This document shows positions 16,796-24,873 of a DNA stretch of 40,868 nt, in pieces; position 1 is the first letter of the stretch; every line of letters begins with the position of its first letter. Below the pieces are notes generated by a model that did not search any database, was not told where the DNA came from, and saw only the letters and a program-made list of their open reading frames with translations. The position numbers and the translations under genes are program-made. The stretch is from Streptomyces huasconensis (lineage in GTDB: Bacteria; Actinomycetota; Actinomycetes; Streptomycetales; Streptomycetaceae): the NCBI GenBank assembly GCA_004010275.1, contig RBWT01000062.1, forward strand, positions 1 to 40,868. The letters are read 5' to 3'.

Positions 16796-18094
16796 ATGGC
16801 TGCCGCGCCCCGTGAGCGTTCCCCCTTCCTTGGTCTCCTGCCGCTGCCGGAGCGCAACGCGGTAGTTCAGGCGCTGAGGACGGAGACGGTCGGTGGACTG
16901 GTGCTCCTCGCGGCCGCCGTCGTGGCACTGGTGTGGGCGAACACCCCGTGGAGCGGGGTATACGAGCAGATACGCGACTTCCACTTCGGCATACCCGCCC
17001 TCGGCCTGGACCTGTCCGTACAGCACTGGACCGCCGACGGACTGCTGGCCATCTTCTTCCTGGTCGCCGGCATCGAGCTCAAGCGCGAACTGGTCGTCGG
17101 CGAGCTCCGCACCCCCGCCACCGCGGCACTGCCGGTCATAGCCGCCCTCTGCGGCATGATCGTTCCCGCCGCCGTCTACGTGGGCACGGTCGCAGCCGGC
17201 GGAGGCAGCTTGGAGGGCTGGGCTGTGCCGATGGCCACCGACATCGCCTTCGCACTGGCCGTCCTCGCCGTCCTCAGCACCCACCTGCCCGCCTCGCTCC
17301 GGGCCTTCCTGCTCACCCTCGCCGTTGTGGACGACCTCGGTGCGATCCTGATCATCGCGATCTTCTTCACCAGCGACCTGAACTTCGCCGCTCTCGGCGG
17401 GGCCTTCGCCGGACTGGCCGTCATCTACTTCCTCCAGCGCTTCCGGATACACGGCTGGTGGTGGTACGTCCCACTCGGCGTCGTCACGTGGGCTCTCATG
17501 TATAACAGCGGCGTCCACGCCACCGTCGCCGGCGTCGCCATCGGCCTGATCCTGCGCACCACCCGCGACAAGGGCGAGGCCACATCCCCCGCGGAACGAA
17601 CCTCCCACCTGCTCCACCCCGTCTCCGCGGGCGTCGCGGTCCCCCTGTTCGCGCTGTTCGCCGCCGGCGTCAGCATCTCGGGCGCGGCCCTCGGGGAGGT
17701 GTTCACCCGGCCGGAGCCGCTGGGTGTGGTTCTTGGCCTCGTCATCGGCAAGACCTTCGGCATCTTTGCGGGCACCTACCTGGCCGCCCGCTTCACCCGG
17801 GCCAAGCTGAACCCGGATCTCGCCTGGGCGGACGTCTTCGCACTCGCGGTGCTGGCCGGGATCGGTTTCACCGTCGCCCTTCTCATCGGCGAGCTGGCCT
17901 TCCCCACCTCGGCCGCAGCTGAACACATCAAAGCAGCGGTGCTGACCAGCTCCCTCATAGCCGCAGCCCTGGCGGCTCTTCTCCTCAAGCGGCGCAACGG
18001 CATCTACCGGCGCCTGTATGCCGAGGAGACCCGCGACGACGACCGCGACGGCATCCCCGACATCTACCAGCGGGCCGATACCGCCGGGCACTGA
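16796..18094 (+). CDS. nhaA: Na+/H+ antiporter NhaA
   Basis: A 432-residue, 12-segment antiporter that exports Na+ (or Li+) in exchange for H+. I chose the ATG at 16796 because GGAGG lies 9 bases upstream; the ATG at 16775 has no such site. Typical motifs are present: GIELKRELVVGELR, PMATDIAFALAVLAVL and VVDDLGAILIIAIF with the essential Asp pair at 179-180, then GVHATVAGVAIGL and GIGFTVALLIGELAF. The C-terminus has an acidic tail with DDDRDGIPDIYQ. It is transcribed alone, from a leader shared with the other antiporter at 546-1798. Confidence 0.95.
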   Translation: MAAAPRERSPFLGLLPLPERNAVVQALRTETVGGLVLLAAAVVALVWANTPWSGVYEQIRDFHFGIPALGLDLSVQHWTADGLLAIFFLVAGIELKRELVVGELRTPATAALPVIAALCGMIVPAAVYVGTVAAGGGSLEGWAVPMATDIAFALAVLAVLSTHLPASLRAFLLTLAVVDDLGAILIIAIFFTSDLNFAALGGAFAGLAVIYFLQRFRIHGWWWYVPLGVVTWALMYNSGVHATVAGVAIGLILRTTRDKGEATSPAERTSHLLHPVSAGVAVPLFALFAAGVSISGAALGEVFTRPEPLGVVLGLVIGKTFGIFAGTYLAARFTRAKLNPDLAWADVFALAVLAGIGFTVALLIGELAFPTSAAAEHIKAAVLTSSLIAAALAALLLKRRNGIYRRLYAEETRDDDRDGIPDIYQRADTAGH

Positions 18095-18292
18095 CAGCAT
18101 GCCCCCATGGGCGCGTCCCTCCAACCCATGACCGCCAACGCCCACAACTGCGCACCGGGTTGGCCGATCTGCTGCTCCCACTGCTCCTTCTCGCTGCCAT
18201 CTTGAGGCCCTTGGCACCTTCCGTACCGCCCTCACGCTGCGTCGCCGTTCTGCGGGCTGGCCGGGCGCGCGATCCTCCTGGACAGCAGTACT

Positions 18293-18973
18293 TCACGTCG
18301 GTGGTGCAGTGTGCCTCATCGCCTGCGAGGCTTGGTTCGAGCCTTCTGTGGCCATGTCTGCATTCGAGACTGGAGGTACCAATTTGCTTCCTCCGTGCTG
18401 GTTGCGTACATGTCTGTACCCGACAGCCTCAAGGATGGCAGTGCAACGGGCTCGGTAACGTCGGTTGACCCTGAGCAGGACAGGCACAAGAGCGATAAGA
18501 GCGACCCAGGTGGTTCCGGCAACGACCCAGGAATCAATGCCTGCGCCGAGCTGGATACCGAGCACCACAGCCGCCACGGTGAAGCCGAAACCGGCGAGTG
18601 CGATGAGCTGCTTCTCGCTGTAACGAGCGGCCAGATCCAAGCCAATGCGCGCCCGCAGGAGGTGCACTGTGCCCTCTTGCAGGGGAGGCAATGGACCGCC
18701 GGCGGCCGCGTTCGGGTAATGCGTCCACGTACGTGCGGCCTGCGTCCGCGCTCGTGGGCTGGGGTCGGGCATGAGCAGCATGACGAGTCCATTGCCCTGG
18801 GGCCCTCCACCCTGCCGTACGCCCGCGTAGTCGTAGCCGAACTGTTCGGCGATGGAGGCGAGTCGGGCCAGCTTGCGTATGGATGCCATGGCGCTCGTCA
18901 CCTCTGCTGCTTCTCCCGCAGCAATCTGTTGCATCATCTTTCGCGCCTGTCGCGTTTTCACCACTGCCTCCAT
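18293..18973 (-). CDS. Small two-segment membrane protein, unknown function
   Basis: I chose the ATG at 18973, giving 226 residues; the frame is open further upstream but that part looks non-coding. The N-terminal half is soluble, with a helical start (TRQARKMMQQIAAGEAAEVTSAMASIRKLARLASIAEQFGYDY). The C-terminal half has two adjacent hydrophobic segments, LIALAGFGFTVAAVVLGIQL and WVVAGTTWVALIALVPVLL. The layout suggests a membrane hairpin with both ends inside the cell. There is no family I recognise. The ribosome site is weak, so the start is uncertain. Confidence 0.55.
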   Translation of the reverse strand: MEAVVKTRQARKMMQQIAAGEAAEVTSAMASIRKLARLASIAEQFGYDYAGVRQGGGPQGNGLVMLLMPDPSPRARTQAARTWTHYPNAAAGGPLPPLQEGTVHLLRARIGLDLAARYSEKQLIALAGFGFTVAAVVLGIQLGAGIDSWVVAGTTWVALIALVPVLLRVNRRYRARCTAILEAVGYRHVRNQHGGSKLVPPVSNADMATEGSNQASQAMRHTAPPT

Positions 18974-19354
18974 ACTGAGAGATCTGCGTGCGGCTGCCTT
19001 ACGGCGTCCACCGGAAGATCGGATTAACCGGTTTGCCAGTGGGTGGCCGCGGTGCCAGCCGAGTCGCCGCGCTACTTGTGGTCCCGTCCGACGTGCTCCG
19101 TGGACTGCGACGACGGTGCCCGACCATGGCTTACGCGCGCACCGCGCGGTGCCGCCGACGACGCGAAGTAGGCCGAGCGCGGATCGGTGAGTCACTGTAA
19201 CCGCCTCTGGCGGAAGCTTGGCAGTGCAACGTTGTTACGCAGTTTTCTTGCGGCCCGTCAGTGGGTTGTTGGTCCTTCTTCACTGCCTGGGCCAGGGAGG
19301 TCTGCAGCTACCGGCAGAACCCGGTCTGGAACGGGTGCAGTAGGAGCGTGGTGT

Positions 19355-19378
19355 CACCTTCAGTTCAAGCTGAAGGTG
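19355..19378 (-). terminator. Palindrome spanning the stop codon of the GlxA-type regulator
   Basis: CACCTTCAG (19355-19363) and CTGAAGGTG (19370-19378) form a perfect 9-bp stem with a 6-base loop TTCAAG. The TGA stop of the leftward regulator lies inside it. No T-run follows, so this is an I-shaped terminator or an end-protecting structure. Confidence 0.5.
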
Positions 19379-20459
19379 TCGCGGTGGTCGCCAACGAACC
19401 CGAAGCATCTTTCTCTGTTCGGGTTGGCAAGGCGGCCGACGGGCCGGTATCTGTCGTTGGGGTGTGAGTGTGGGCGGTGTTCGGCCGTGGGGTGGGGGTG
19501 AACGCCGCGCGGTAGGCGGTGGGTGTCGTGCCGAGGGTGCGCCGGAAGTGCAGGCGGAGGTTCGAGGGGCTGCCGAGGCCGCAGCGGTCGGCTACCTGGT
19601 CGACGGCGAGGTCGGTGCTCTCCAGCAGTTCCCGGGCGCGGTCGAGCCGGGCGGCCAGCAGCCAGCGCAGGGGGGGCGTGCCGGTTTCGGAGACGAAGCG
19701 GCGGGCGAAGGTCCGGGGTGCCATGTGTGCGTGTGCGGCGAGCAGGGGCACCGTCAGTGGTTCTTGCAGGTGGGTGAGGGCCCATGTGCGGGTCGGGGCG
19801 AGGGTGACGCCGGGTGTCTCGGAAGGCAGCGGCCGTTTGATGTACTGCGCTTGGCCGCCCTCGCGGTGGGGAGCGGAGACCAGCGAGCGTGCCACCTGAT
19901 TCGCTGTGCTCGCGCCGAGGTCGCGTCGTACCAGGTGCAGGCAGAGGTCGATGCCGGCGGCGACACCCGCCGAGGTCAGCACCTGCCCCTCGTCCAGGTA
20001 CAGCACGCGGGGATCAACCGTCACCCGCGGGTATCGCGCGGTCAGTTCATCGGCGTGCTTCCAGTGGGTGGTGGCCTTGCGGCCATCGAGGATGCCGGCT
20101 GCGGCCAGCGCGAACGCGCCCGTGCAGATGGACACCAGCCTCCGGCCCCCGGCATGTGCCTCGGCCAGCGCGGCGAGTACGTCCTGCGGCGGCTTGCGCA
20201 GGTGGGTGGTGTATCCCGGGACCACCACGGTGTCCGCCTCGCCTAGCGCCTCAAGACCGGCGGCCACCGTCACGGCAAACCCGGCCGCGGTCGGAACCGG
20301 CCCCGAGGTGCGCCCGCACAGGGTCAGTTCGTAGGGGTCGCCGGGCACACCGGTGAAGACCTGAGCCGGAATTCCGAGGTCCAGGGGCAGCACGTCCTCC
20401 AGGACCAGGACCGCCACACGGTGCGGTGCGACGCTGACAGTGACAGTTTCCTCTCGCAT
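19365..20459 (-). CDS. GlxA-family regulator (DJ-1/PfpI domain + AraC helix-turn-helix)
   Basis: A 364-residue protein; I chose the ATG at 20459 because the DJ-1 fold starts directly after it (HRVAVLVLEDVLPLDLGIPAQVF). Residues 12-190 form a class I glutamine amidotransferase-like domain with the elbow VSICTGAFALAAAG (Cys 112). Residues about 225-320 form an AraC DNA-binding domain (LQEPLTVPLLAAHAHMAPRTFARRF ... VADRCGLGSPSNLRLHFRRTLG). The C-terminal 40 residues are Thr/Pro-rich. It is divergent from an HD/DJ-1/DJ-1 operon, with only 54 bases between starts, so it very likely controls that operon. A 7-base inverted repeat GTGACAG/CTGTCAC (20440-20446, 20476-20482) lies at the junction. Confidence 0.88.
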   Translation of the reverse strand: MREETVTVSVAPHRVAVLVLEDVLPLDLGIPAQVFTGVPGDPYELTLCGRTSGPVPTAAGFAVTVAAGLEALGEADTVVVPGYTTHLRKPPQDVLAALAEAHAGGRRLVSICTGAFALAAAGILDGRKATTHWKHADELTARYPRVTVDPRVLYLDEGQVLTSAGVAAGIDLCLHLVRRDLGASTANQVARSLVSAPHREGGQAQYIKRPLPSETPGVTLAPTRTWALTHLQEPLTVPLLAAHAHMAPRTFARRFVSETGTPPLRWLLAARLDRARELLESTDLAVDQVADRCGLGSPSNLRLHFRRTLGTTPTAYRAAFTPTPRPNTAHTHTPTTDTGPSAALPTRTEKDASGSLATTATPSA

Positions 20460-20513
20460 GACGGCAAGTCTGCCACTGTCACGGGGGGGTTGACGCAGTC
20501 GATCATCGGTTCC

Positions 20514-21167
20514 ATGACCGACGAGATGACCACCGGCGTGCCGCCGCTCCCCGACACCCCTCTCGCTCGCCGCGCACTGGCGCTGGTACGCGAAACGGAG
20601 TCCACGGCGACAGCCAACCACAGTGTGCGTAGCGCGCTGTTCGCCCGCCTCCGCGCCGACCACCAGGGTGCGGAGGCGGGGCGCGATTACGATCCCGAGC
20701 TGCTGTTCATCGCCTGCGTGCTGCACGACATCGGGCTGACACAGGCCGGTGACCGCCACCAGCGGTTCGAGGTGGACGGCGCCGACACGGCCGCGGAGTT
20801 CCTCACCGCGGAGGGTCTGCCCGCCGCCGGTGTCGACATGGTGTGGGAGGCCATCGCCCTGCACACGACGGTGGGCATCGCCGAGCGCCGCGGCACCCTG
20901 TGCGCCCTGGTGCACCAGGGAACCGGCATGGACTTCGGCATGGACACGGAGTGCGTCGACGACGCGACCGGTGCCGCGATCCACGCCGCTTACCCGCGGC
21001 TGTCCATGGCCACCACCCTGACCGACGAGATCGTCGCCCAGGTACGACGCCGCCCGGAGAAGGCACCGCCCTTCTCCCTCCCCGCCGAACTGCTGCGGGA
21101 AAGGTCCATGCCCCCGCATCGGACCCGCATGGAGACCATGGCCGACGCCGCGCGCTGGGGCAACTGA
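20514..21167 (+). CDS. HD-domain hydrolase, cyanamide-hydratase-like
   Basis: A 217-residue soluble protein. The ATG at 20514 is the first start compatible with the fold; a second in-frame ATG lies at 20526. HD-domain metal ligands are visible: NHSVRS (His 36), CVLHDIGLT (His 71, Asp 72), IALHTTVGIAE and a late Asp-containing helix. The NHSVR...LHDIGLT pattern resembles the family that includes fungal cyanamide hydratase (Cah/Ddi2), rather than nucleotide phosphohydrolases. The substrate is unknown. It is the first gene of an operon; the next gene starts 2 bases after its stop. It is divergent from the GlxA-type regulator. Confidence 0.78.
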   Translation: MTDEMTTGVPPLPDTPLARRALALVRETESTATANHSVRSALFARLRADHQGAEAGRDYDPELLFIACVLHDIGLTQAGDRHQRFEVDGADTAAEFLTAEGLPAAGVDMVWEAIALHTTVGIAERRGTLCALVHQGTGMDFGMDTECVDDATGAAIHAAYPRLSMATTLTDEIVAQVRRRPEKAPPFSLPAELLRERSMPPHRTRMETMADAARWGN

Positions 21168-21169
21168 GC

Positions 21170-21793
21170 ATGACCACATACGGACTCCTGCTGTTCGACA
21201 CCGCTCAGGAACTCGACTTCGCCGGGCCCTGGGAGGTGTTCACCACCTCCCGCGACCTACGGGACGGCGGGGACGACGTTGTGCTCGTCGCCGAACGTTC
21301 CGGCCCCATCCGGTGCTCCCAGGGCATGCGGGTGCTGCCGGATCACACCCTCGACGACCACCCGCCTCTGGATGTCGTCCTTGTGCCCGGCGGTTCGGGT
21401 GCCCGGGAGGTGGAGCCGTACAACACGCGGATCACCGACTGGCTCGCCGACACCGCCGCACGCGCCACCTGGACGGTCGGTGTCTGCACCGGGGCCTTCC
21501 TCCTGCACGCCGCCGGCCCCGCCCGCTCCCGCCGGGTCGCCACACACTGGCAGTACGAGCAAACACTCGAAGAGCGCGGCGACATCACCGTCGTACGGGA
21601 CGCCCGCTACGTCGTCGACGGCAACCTGCTGACCAGCCAGGGCGTTTCCGCCGGCATCGACAGCGCCCTATGGCTCATCGGCCACCTGCACGGACGCGAA
21701 CATGCCCGCGCCGTGCGCCGTGCCCTCCAGTACGAGCCGGCACCCCCGTACCTGGCCGACGAACCTCTCACTTCACCTCTCGCTTTCCCCTGA
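21170..21793 (+). CDS. DJ-1/PfpI family protein (isonitrile-hydratase-like)
   Basis: A 207-residue single-domain protein, starting 2 bases after the HD gene. The DJ-1 fold is complete: YGLLLFDTAQELDFAGPWEVF with the conserved Glu 22, LVPGGSG, and the nucleophile elbow GVCTGAFLLHAAG (Cys 106), followed by TTHWQYEQ-like sequence (VATHWQYEQTLEERG). The closest functional group by plan is isonitrile hydratase or GlxA-type sensors without a DNA-binding domain. The activity is inferred only. It is the middle gene of the HD/DJ-1/DJ-1 operon. Confidence 0.8.
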   Translation: MTTYGLLLFDTAQELDFAGPWEVFTTSRDLRDGGDDVVLVAERSGPIRCSQGMRVLPDHTLDDHPPLDVVLVPGGSGAREVEPYNTRITDWLADTAARATWTVGVCTGAFLLHAAGPARSRRVATHWQYEQTLEERGDITVVRDARYVVDGNLLTSQGVSAGIDSALWLIGHLHGREHARAVRRALQYEPAPPYLADEPLTSPLAFP

Positions 21794-21812
21794 CCGACCG
21801 AGAAATGGACCA

Positions 21813-22553
21813 ATGACCGCAATGAACCGCCGTAGCCTCCTGCAGGCCACCACCGCGCTCGGCGCCGCGACACTGGCGGCCGGTGCCGCCACGCCGGCCG
21901 AGGCAGCGGCTTCTGCGACACCCCGGCGCGACCGCCCTCTGCGCGTACATGTCGTCATGTTCGACGGCGTGGAGGAACTCGACTTCACCGCACCGTACGA
22001 GGTGCTCTCCGCCTCCGACTACTTCACCGACCGCGCGGTGGAGGTCCGCTACGTCACGCTCGACGGCCCCCAAATCGTGAAGGCCGCCTTCGGCACCAAA
22101 CTGCGCGTCGACCACCAGTGGGCGCCCGAGGAGGCAGACCTCCTCGTCGTCCCCGGCGGCGGGTACGCGCGCCGCGAGGACCCCGGCGTGTGGGCCGAAC
22201 TCCGGCGAGGCGCCCTGCCGCGGGCCCTGGCCGCCGCGGCCCGCCCGGGTCTGACCGTCAGCGCCCTGTGCACCGGCGTAATGCTGCTCTCCGCCGCCGG
22301 ACTGACCAAGGGACGCCCCTGCACCACTCATCACCGGGCGCGGGCCGATCTGGAGAAGCAGGGCGCAGTGCTGAAGAACGCCCGCGTGGTCGACGACGGC
22401 GACCTGGTCACCGCCGGCGGGGTGACCTCCGGTCTCGACCTGGCCCTGTGGCTGGTGCGCCGGGAACTCGGCACGGACGCCGCCATCGGGCTGGAGGAGA
22501 TGCTGGAATACGAGGCCCGCGGCACGGTCTGGACGGCGCGAAGCAGTCGCTGA
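21813..22553 (+). CDS. Exported DJ-1/PfpI family protein
   Basis: A 246-residue protein, 19 bases after the previous gene. The first 35 residues look like an export signal: NRRSLLQATTALGAATLAAGAATPAEAAASA, with an Arg pair before a hydrophobic core as in Tat substrates. The mature part is a DJ-1 domain: VMFDGVEELDFTAPYEVL, VVPGGGYARRED and SALCTGVMLLSAAGL (Cys 153). It therefore has an active-site Cys outside or at the membrane, while its operon partner at 21170 is cytoplasmic. The start could also be the ATG at 21822. The substrate is unknown. Confidence 0.8.
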   Translation: MTAMNRRSLLQATTALGAATLAAGAATPAEAAASATPRRDRPLRVHVVMFDGVEELDFTAPYEVLSASDYFTDRAVEVRYVTLDGPQIVKAAFGTKLRVDHQWAPEEADLLVVPGGGYARREDPGVWAELRRGALPRALAAAARPGLTVSALCTGVMLLSAAGLTKGRPCTTHHRARADLEKQGAVLKNARVVDDGDLVTAGGVTSGLDLALWLVRRELGTDAAIGLEEMLEYEARGTVWTARSSR

Positions 22554-22641
22554 GCTTCTTCCGTGGCCCGGCCGACGCTGACTCGAGGTCTGGCAGGGAA
22601 ACGGTCACACGAGCCCCCCTACAAGATCGCGGCGGCTGAGC

Positions 22642-23139
22642 CTACAGTGCGAGCTTGAAACCGTCATGACTGCGTACGAAACCCAGTCCCGCGTAGAAGC
22701 GGTGCGCGTCCTGACGCTGCTTGTTGCTGGTCAGCTGGACCAGCGCACAACCCCGCGCGCGTGCCCGGGCCACGGCATGCTCCATCAGGGTCCGGCCAAG
22801 TCCGCTGCCGCGCCGGTCGGCACGTATGCGCACCGCCTCGATCAGTGCTCGCTCGGCGCCGCCTTTGCCGAGCCCGGGGATGTATGTCGCTTGCAGACAG
22901 CCCACTACTGTGCCGCCGTGGTCCTGGTCGTCGACATCGTCGACCAGGACCAGCACCTCGTTGCGCGGGTCAATGTCGATGGCCGCGAAGGCGCGCTCGT
23001 ATGCCTCCGTGACGGTGACTGACCCGGGATCAACCACGGTGTTCTTGTCCGCGAGCAGGGCGAGCACCGCGGGGAGGTCGAGGCGGGTCGCGGGGCGAAA
23101 GGAGACGGTGGGCGTTGACTCAGACGCAGCAGCAGACAT
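22642..23139 (-). CDS. GNAT-family N-acetyltransferase
   Basis: A 165-residue protein; I chose the ATG at 23139 because the longer frame would need a TTG. The GNAT fold is clear: SFRPATRLDLPAVLALL (beta1-alpha1), EVLVLVDD, VVGCLQATYI, then the acetyl-CoA loop VRIRADRRGSGLGRTLMEHAV and LVQLTSNKQRQDAHRFYAGLGFVRSHDGFKL. The substrate cannot be told from the sequence; the C-terminal motif is typical of small-molecule or amino-group acetyltransferases. It is a single gene with no evident operon. Confidence 0.88.
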   Translation of the reverse strand: MSAAASESTPTVSFRPATRLDLPAVLALLADKNTVVDPGSVTVTEAYERAFAAIDIDPRNEVLVLVDDVDDQDHGGTVVGCLQATYIPGLGKGGAERALIEAVRIRADRRGSGLGRTLMEHAVARARARGCALVQLTSNKQRQDAHRFYAGLGFVRSHDGFKLAL

Positions 23140-23277
23140 GCTACTGACCCTAACCGGGCCCAAACCCAGGAGGCGGCGCTGCGTTTGATGACACGCTCCG
23201 CCACCGACTCCTGGGCTGCTGCGCCCGGTTGGGTACGGGCGTGGAAGGCGCCGGGGGCGTCTGGCAGGGTTCTGACC

Positions 23278-24015
23278 ATGTTGCAGGTGTGCCTGAATGG
23301 ATCACGGAGCCGGAGCGAGAACCGTTGGGTTCCCGTGTCTCCTGGGCAGTTGGCTGCCGAGGCTGAGCGTGCGGTGGAGGGGGGAGCGGAGGACATCCAC
23401 CTGCATCCCAGGGGGACCGATGGTCTCGATTCACTGGAGCCCCAGGCGGTGGGTGAGGCGGTGAACGCGGTCCGCGCCGTCGTACCGGACCGGGTCGGCA
23501 TTGGGGTCACCACCGGGGCCTGGGCGGTACCGGACCCGGTCCGGCGGGTCGAGCTGATCAGGTCGTGGACATTGCTGCCCGACCACGCCTCGGTCAACTG
23601 GCATGAGGAAGGCGCAGAAGAGGTGGCCGGTGTACTGCTGGAGCGTGGCATCGGCATCGAGGCCGGCATCTGGTCGGGCACTGACGGGGTCCGCCGATTC
23701 CGCGCCTCGTCACTGGCCCGTCGAGTGTTACGTGTGCTGGCAGAGGTTACTGACACCTGCCCAGGCTCAGCCGTGGCCACGGCCACAGCTCTGGTGCGAG
23801 ACCTTCGGGAAGGTCCTACGAGGGCTCTACTGCTGCATGGGGAAGACGGCGGAGCCTGGCCTGTGCTGCGAACGGCGGCCCGCCTGGGCCTGGATACGAG
23901 GGTAGGTCTGGAGGACATGCTGTTGTCACCGGACGGCTGCGTCGCAGAAGGCAACGCGAAACTGGTGCGGACCGCGCGGAGAATCCTCGACGAGCACCCC
24001 ATCCGGCGGTTCTGA
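23278..24015 (+). CDS. BKACE (3-keto-5-aminohexanoate cleavage, DUF849) family enzyme
   Basis: A 245-residue TIM-barrel enzyme starting at the ATG at 23278. The family splits beta-keto acids with acetyl-CoA, using a zinc ion. The N-terminus has LQVCLNGSRSR, then GAEDIHLHPRG with the two zinc His residues at 41 and 43. SVNWHEEGAEEV and VGLEDMLLSPDG near the C-terminus supply the other expected conserved residues. It is somewhat shorter than usual members (about 270-310), mainly in loops. The true substrate is not predictable from this view. It is monocistronic and divergent from the GNAT gene. Confidence 0.8.
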   Translation: MLQVCLNGSRSRSENRWVPVSPGQLAAEAERAVEGGAEDIHLHPRGTDGLDSLEPQAVGEAVNAVRAVVPDRVGIGVTTGAWAVPDPVRRVELIRSWTLLPDHASVNWHEEGAEEVAGVLLERGIGIEAGIWSGTDGVRRFRASSLARRVLRVLAEVTDTCPGSAVATATALVRDLREGPTRALLLHGEDGGAWPVLRTAARLGLDTRVGLEDMLLSPDGCVAEGNAKLVRTARRILDEHPIRRF

Positions 24016-24873
24016 TCTCGCTCAATGGTCATGGAACACCGGCAGGGCGGGTGTATCGGCGGCCAGTGTTCCGGATCGGGCACTCCACCAGGTAGGCCGA
24101 TTGTGGCCACTCATGTTCGTCCCTCTCGCCGCAAGAAAAGCTAGGTAGGGAGGGCCAGCCCGTCGGAGGTGCGTAGCCGCGTGTTGCGCGAGGCACGCGG
24201 CGCATCCTCGCCGAGCCCGGCGGGGGTTGTCCACCTGGTTGCTGCCCCGGTGCGCGCTCTGTACGAATACACCCAACCGGCTGTTTCTGCCTTTCGGCAT
24301 GTCGGCACGGAGGTACGTTGCGAGAGCCCGGTTGGGCGTCGCCGCGTACGTTCCCGTCAAGACGGCCTCGCAGCGATTGCTCGCGAGGCCAGGTACCGGG
24401 GCTGTAGTGAGCACGTGGCCCTCCTCCGCAGCTGCGGTGAAACTCGTCGGCTGACTACCGGGGCCGGTTCTCATACTTACTGTGCCGTCGGCGGGACGGC
24501 ACCGCCGAGATCCCGTTGATGCCCAGCCGGCACGGAATCGCGTCCGGAGTTACGTTTCGGAGCTGCGGATCTCGGGAGTACGCCGTTACGGAATCACCAT
24601 CTGCGGGTGTGGGGGACGCGGGCGCTGACGACGGTCCGGCCGGGTGACGGACACTGGCGGCGCCCGGGGACGGTACGGCTAAGCAGCAGAACAAATGTCC
24701 GCAGCGCGTCCCCGCAGCAGTGTCGAGCGTCGTATGGCAGTGGTCGTGGCACGCCGCCCATCGCGTCGGAGAAGTCTCGCGAACCCTGCGGGAACTGGCC
24801 TGTCATCGCCACCGACTAGTGGATCGGGTGGCGAAGGGCCGCCCGTGTACCGAGGTATTTGTGGAGCATAGTG
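24016..24873. other. Long intergenic region before the ABC importer, no supported gene
   Basis: About 860 bases. Overlapping open frames occur on both strands (for example minus strand 24022-24474) but none has a ribosome site, a fold I recognise or consistent codon bias. I looked for cobalamin riboswitch signatures because an importer follows and found none. It may hold decayed sequence plus the importer promoter. Confidence 0.4.

Noticed and set aside
24022..24474. Minus-strand 150-codon frame as a gene
   Set aside because: No ribosome site, no recognisable domain, and the opposite strand is equally open; composition looks like random GC-rich sequence.
24600..24873. Possible cobalamin riboswitch upstream of the ABC importer
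   Set aside because: The importer type made it plausible, but I could not find the B12-box or the other conserved segments on the plus strand.
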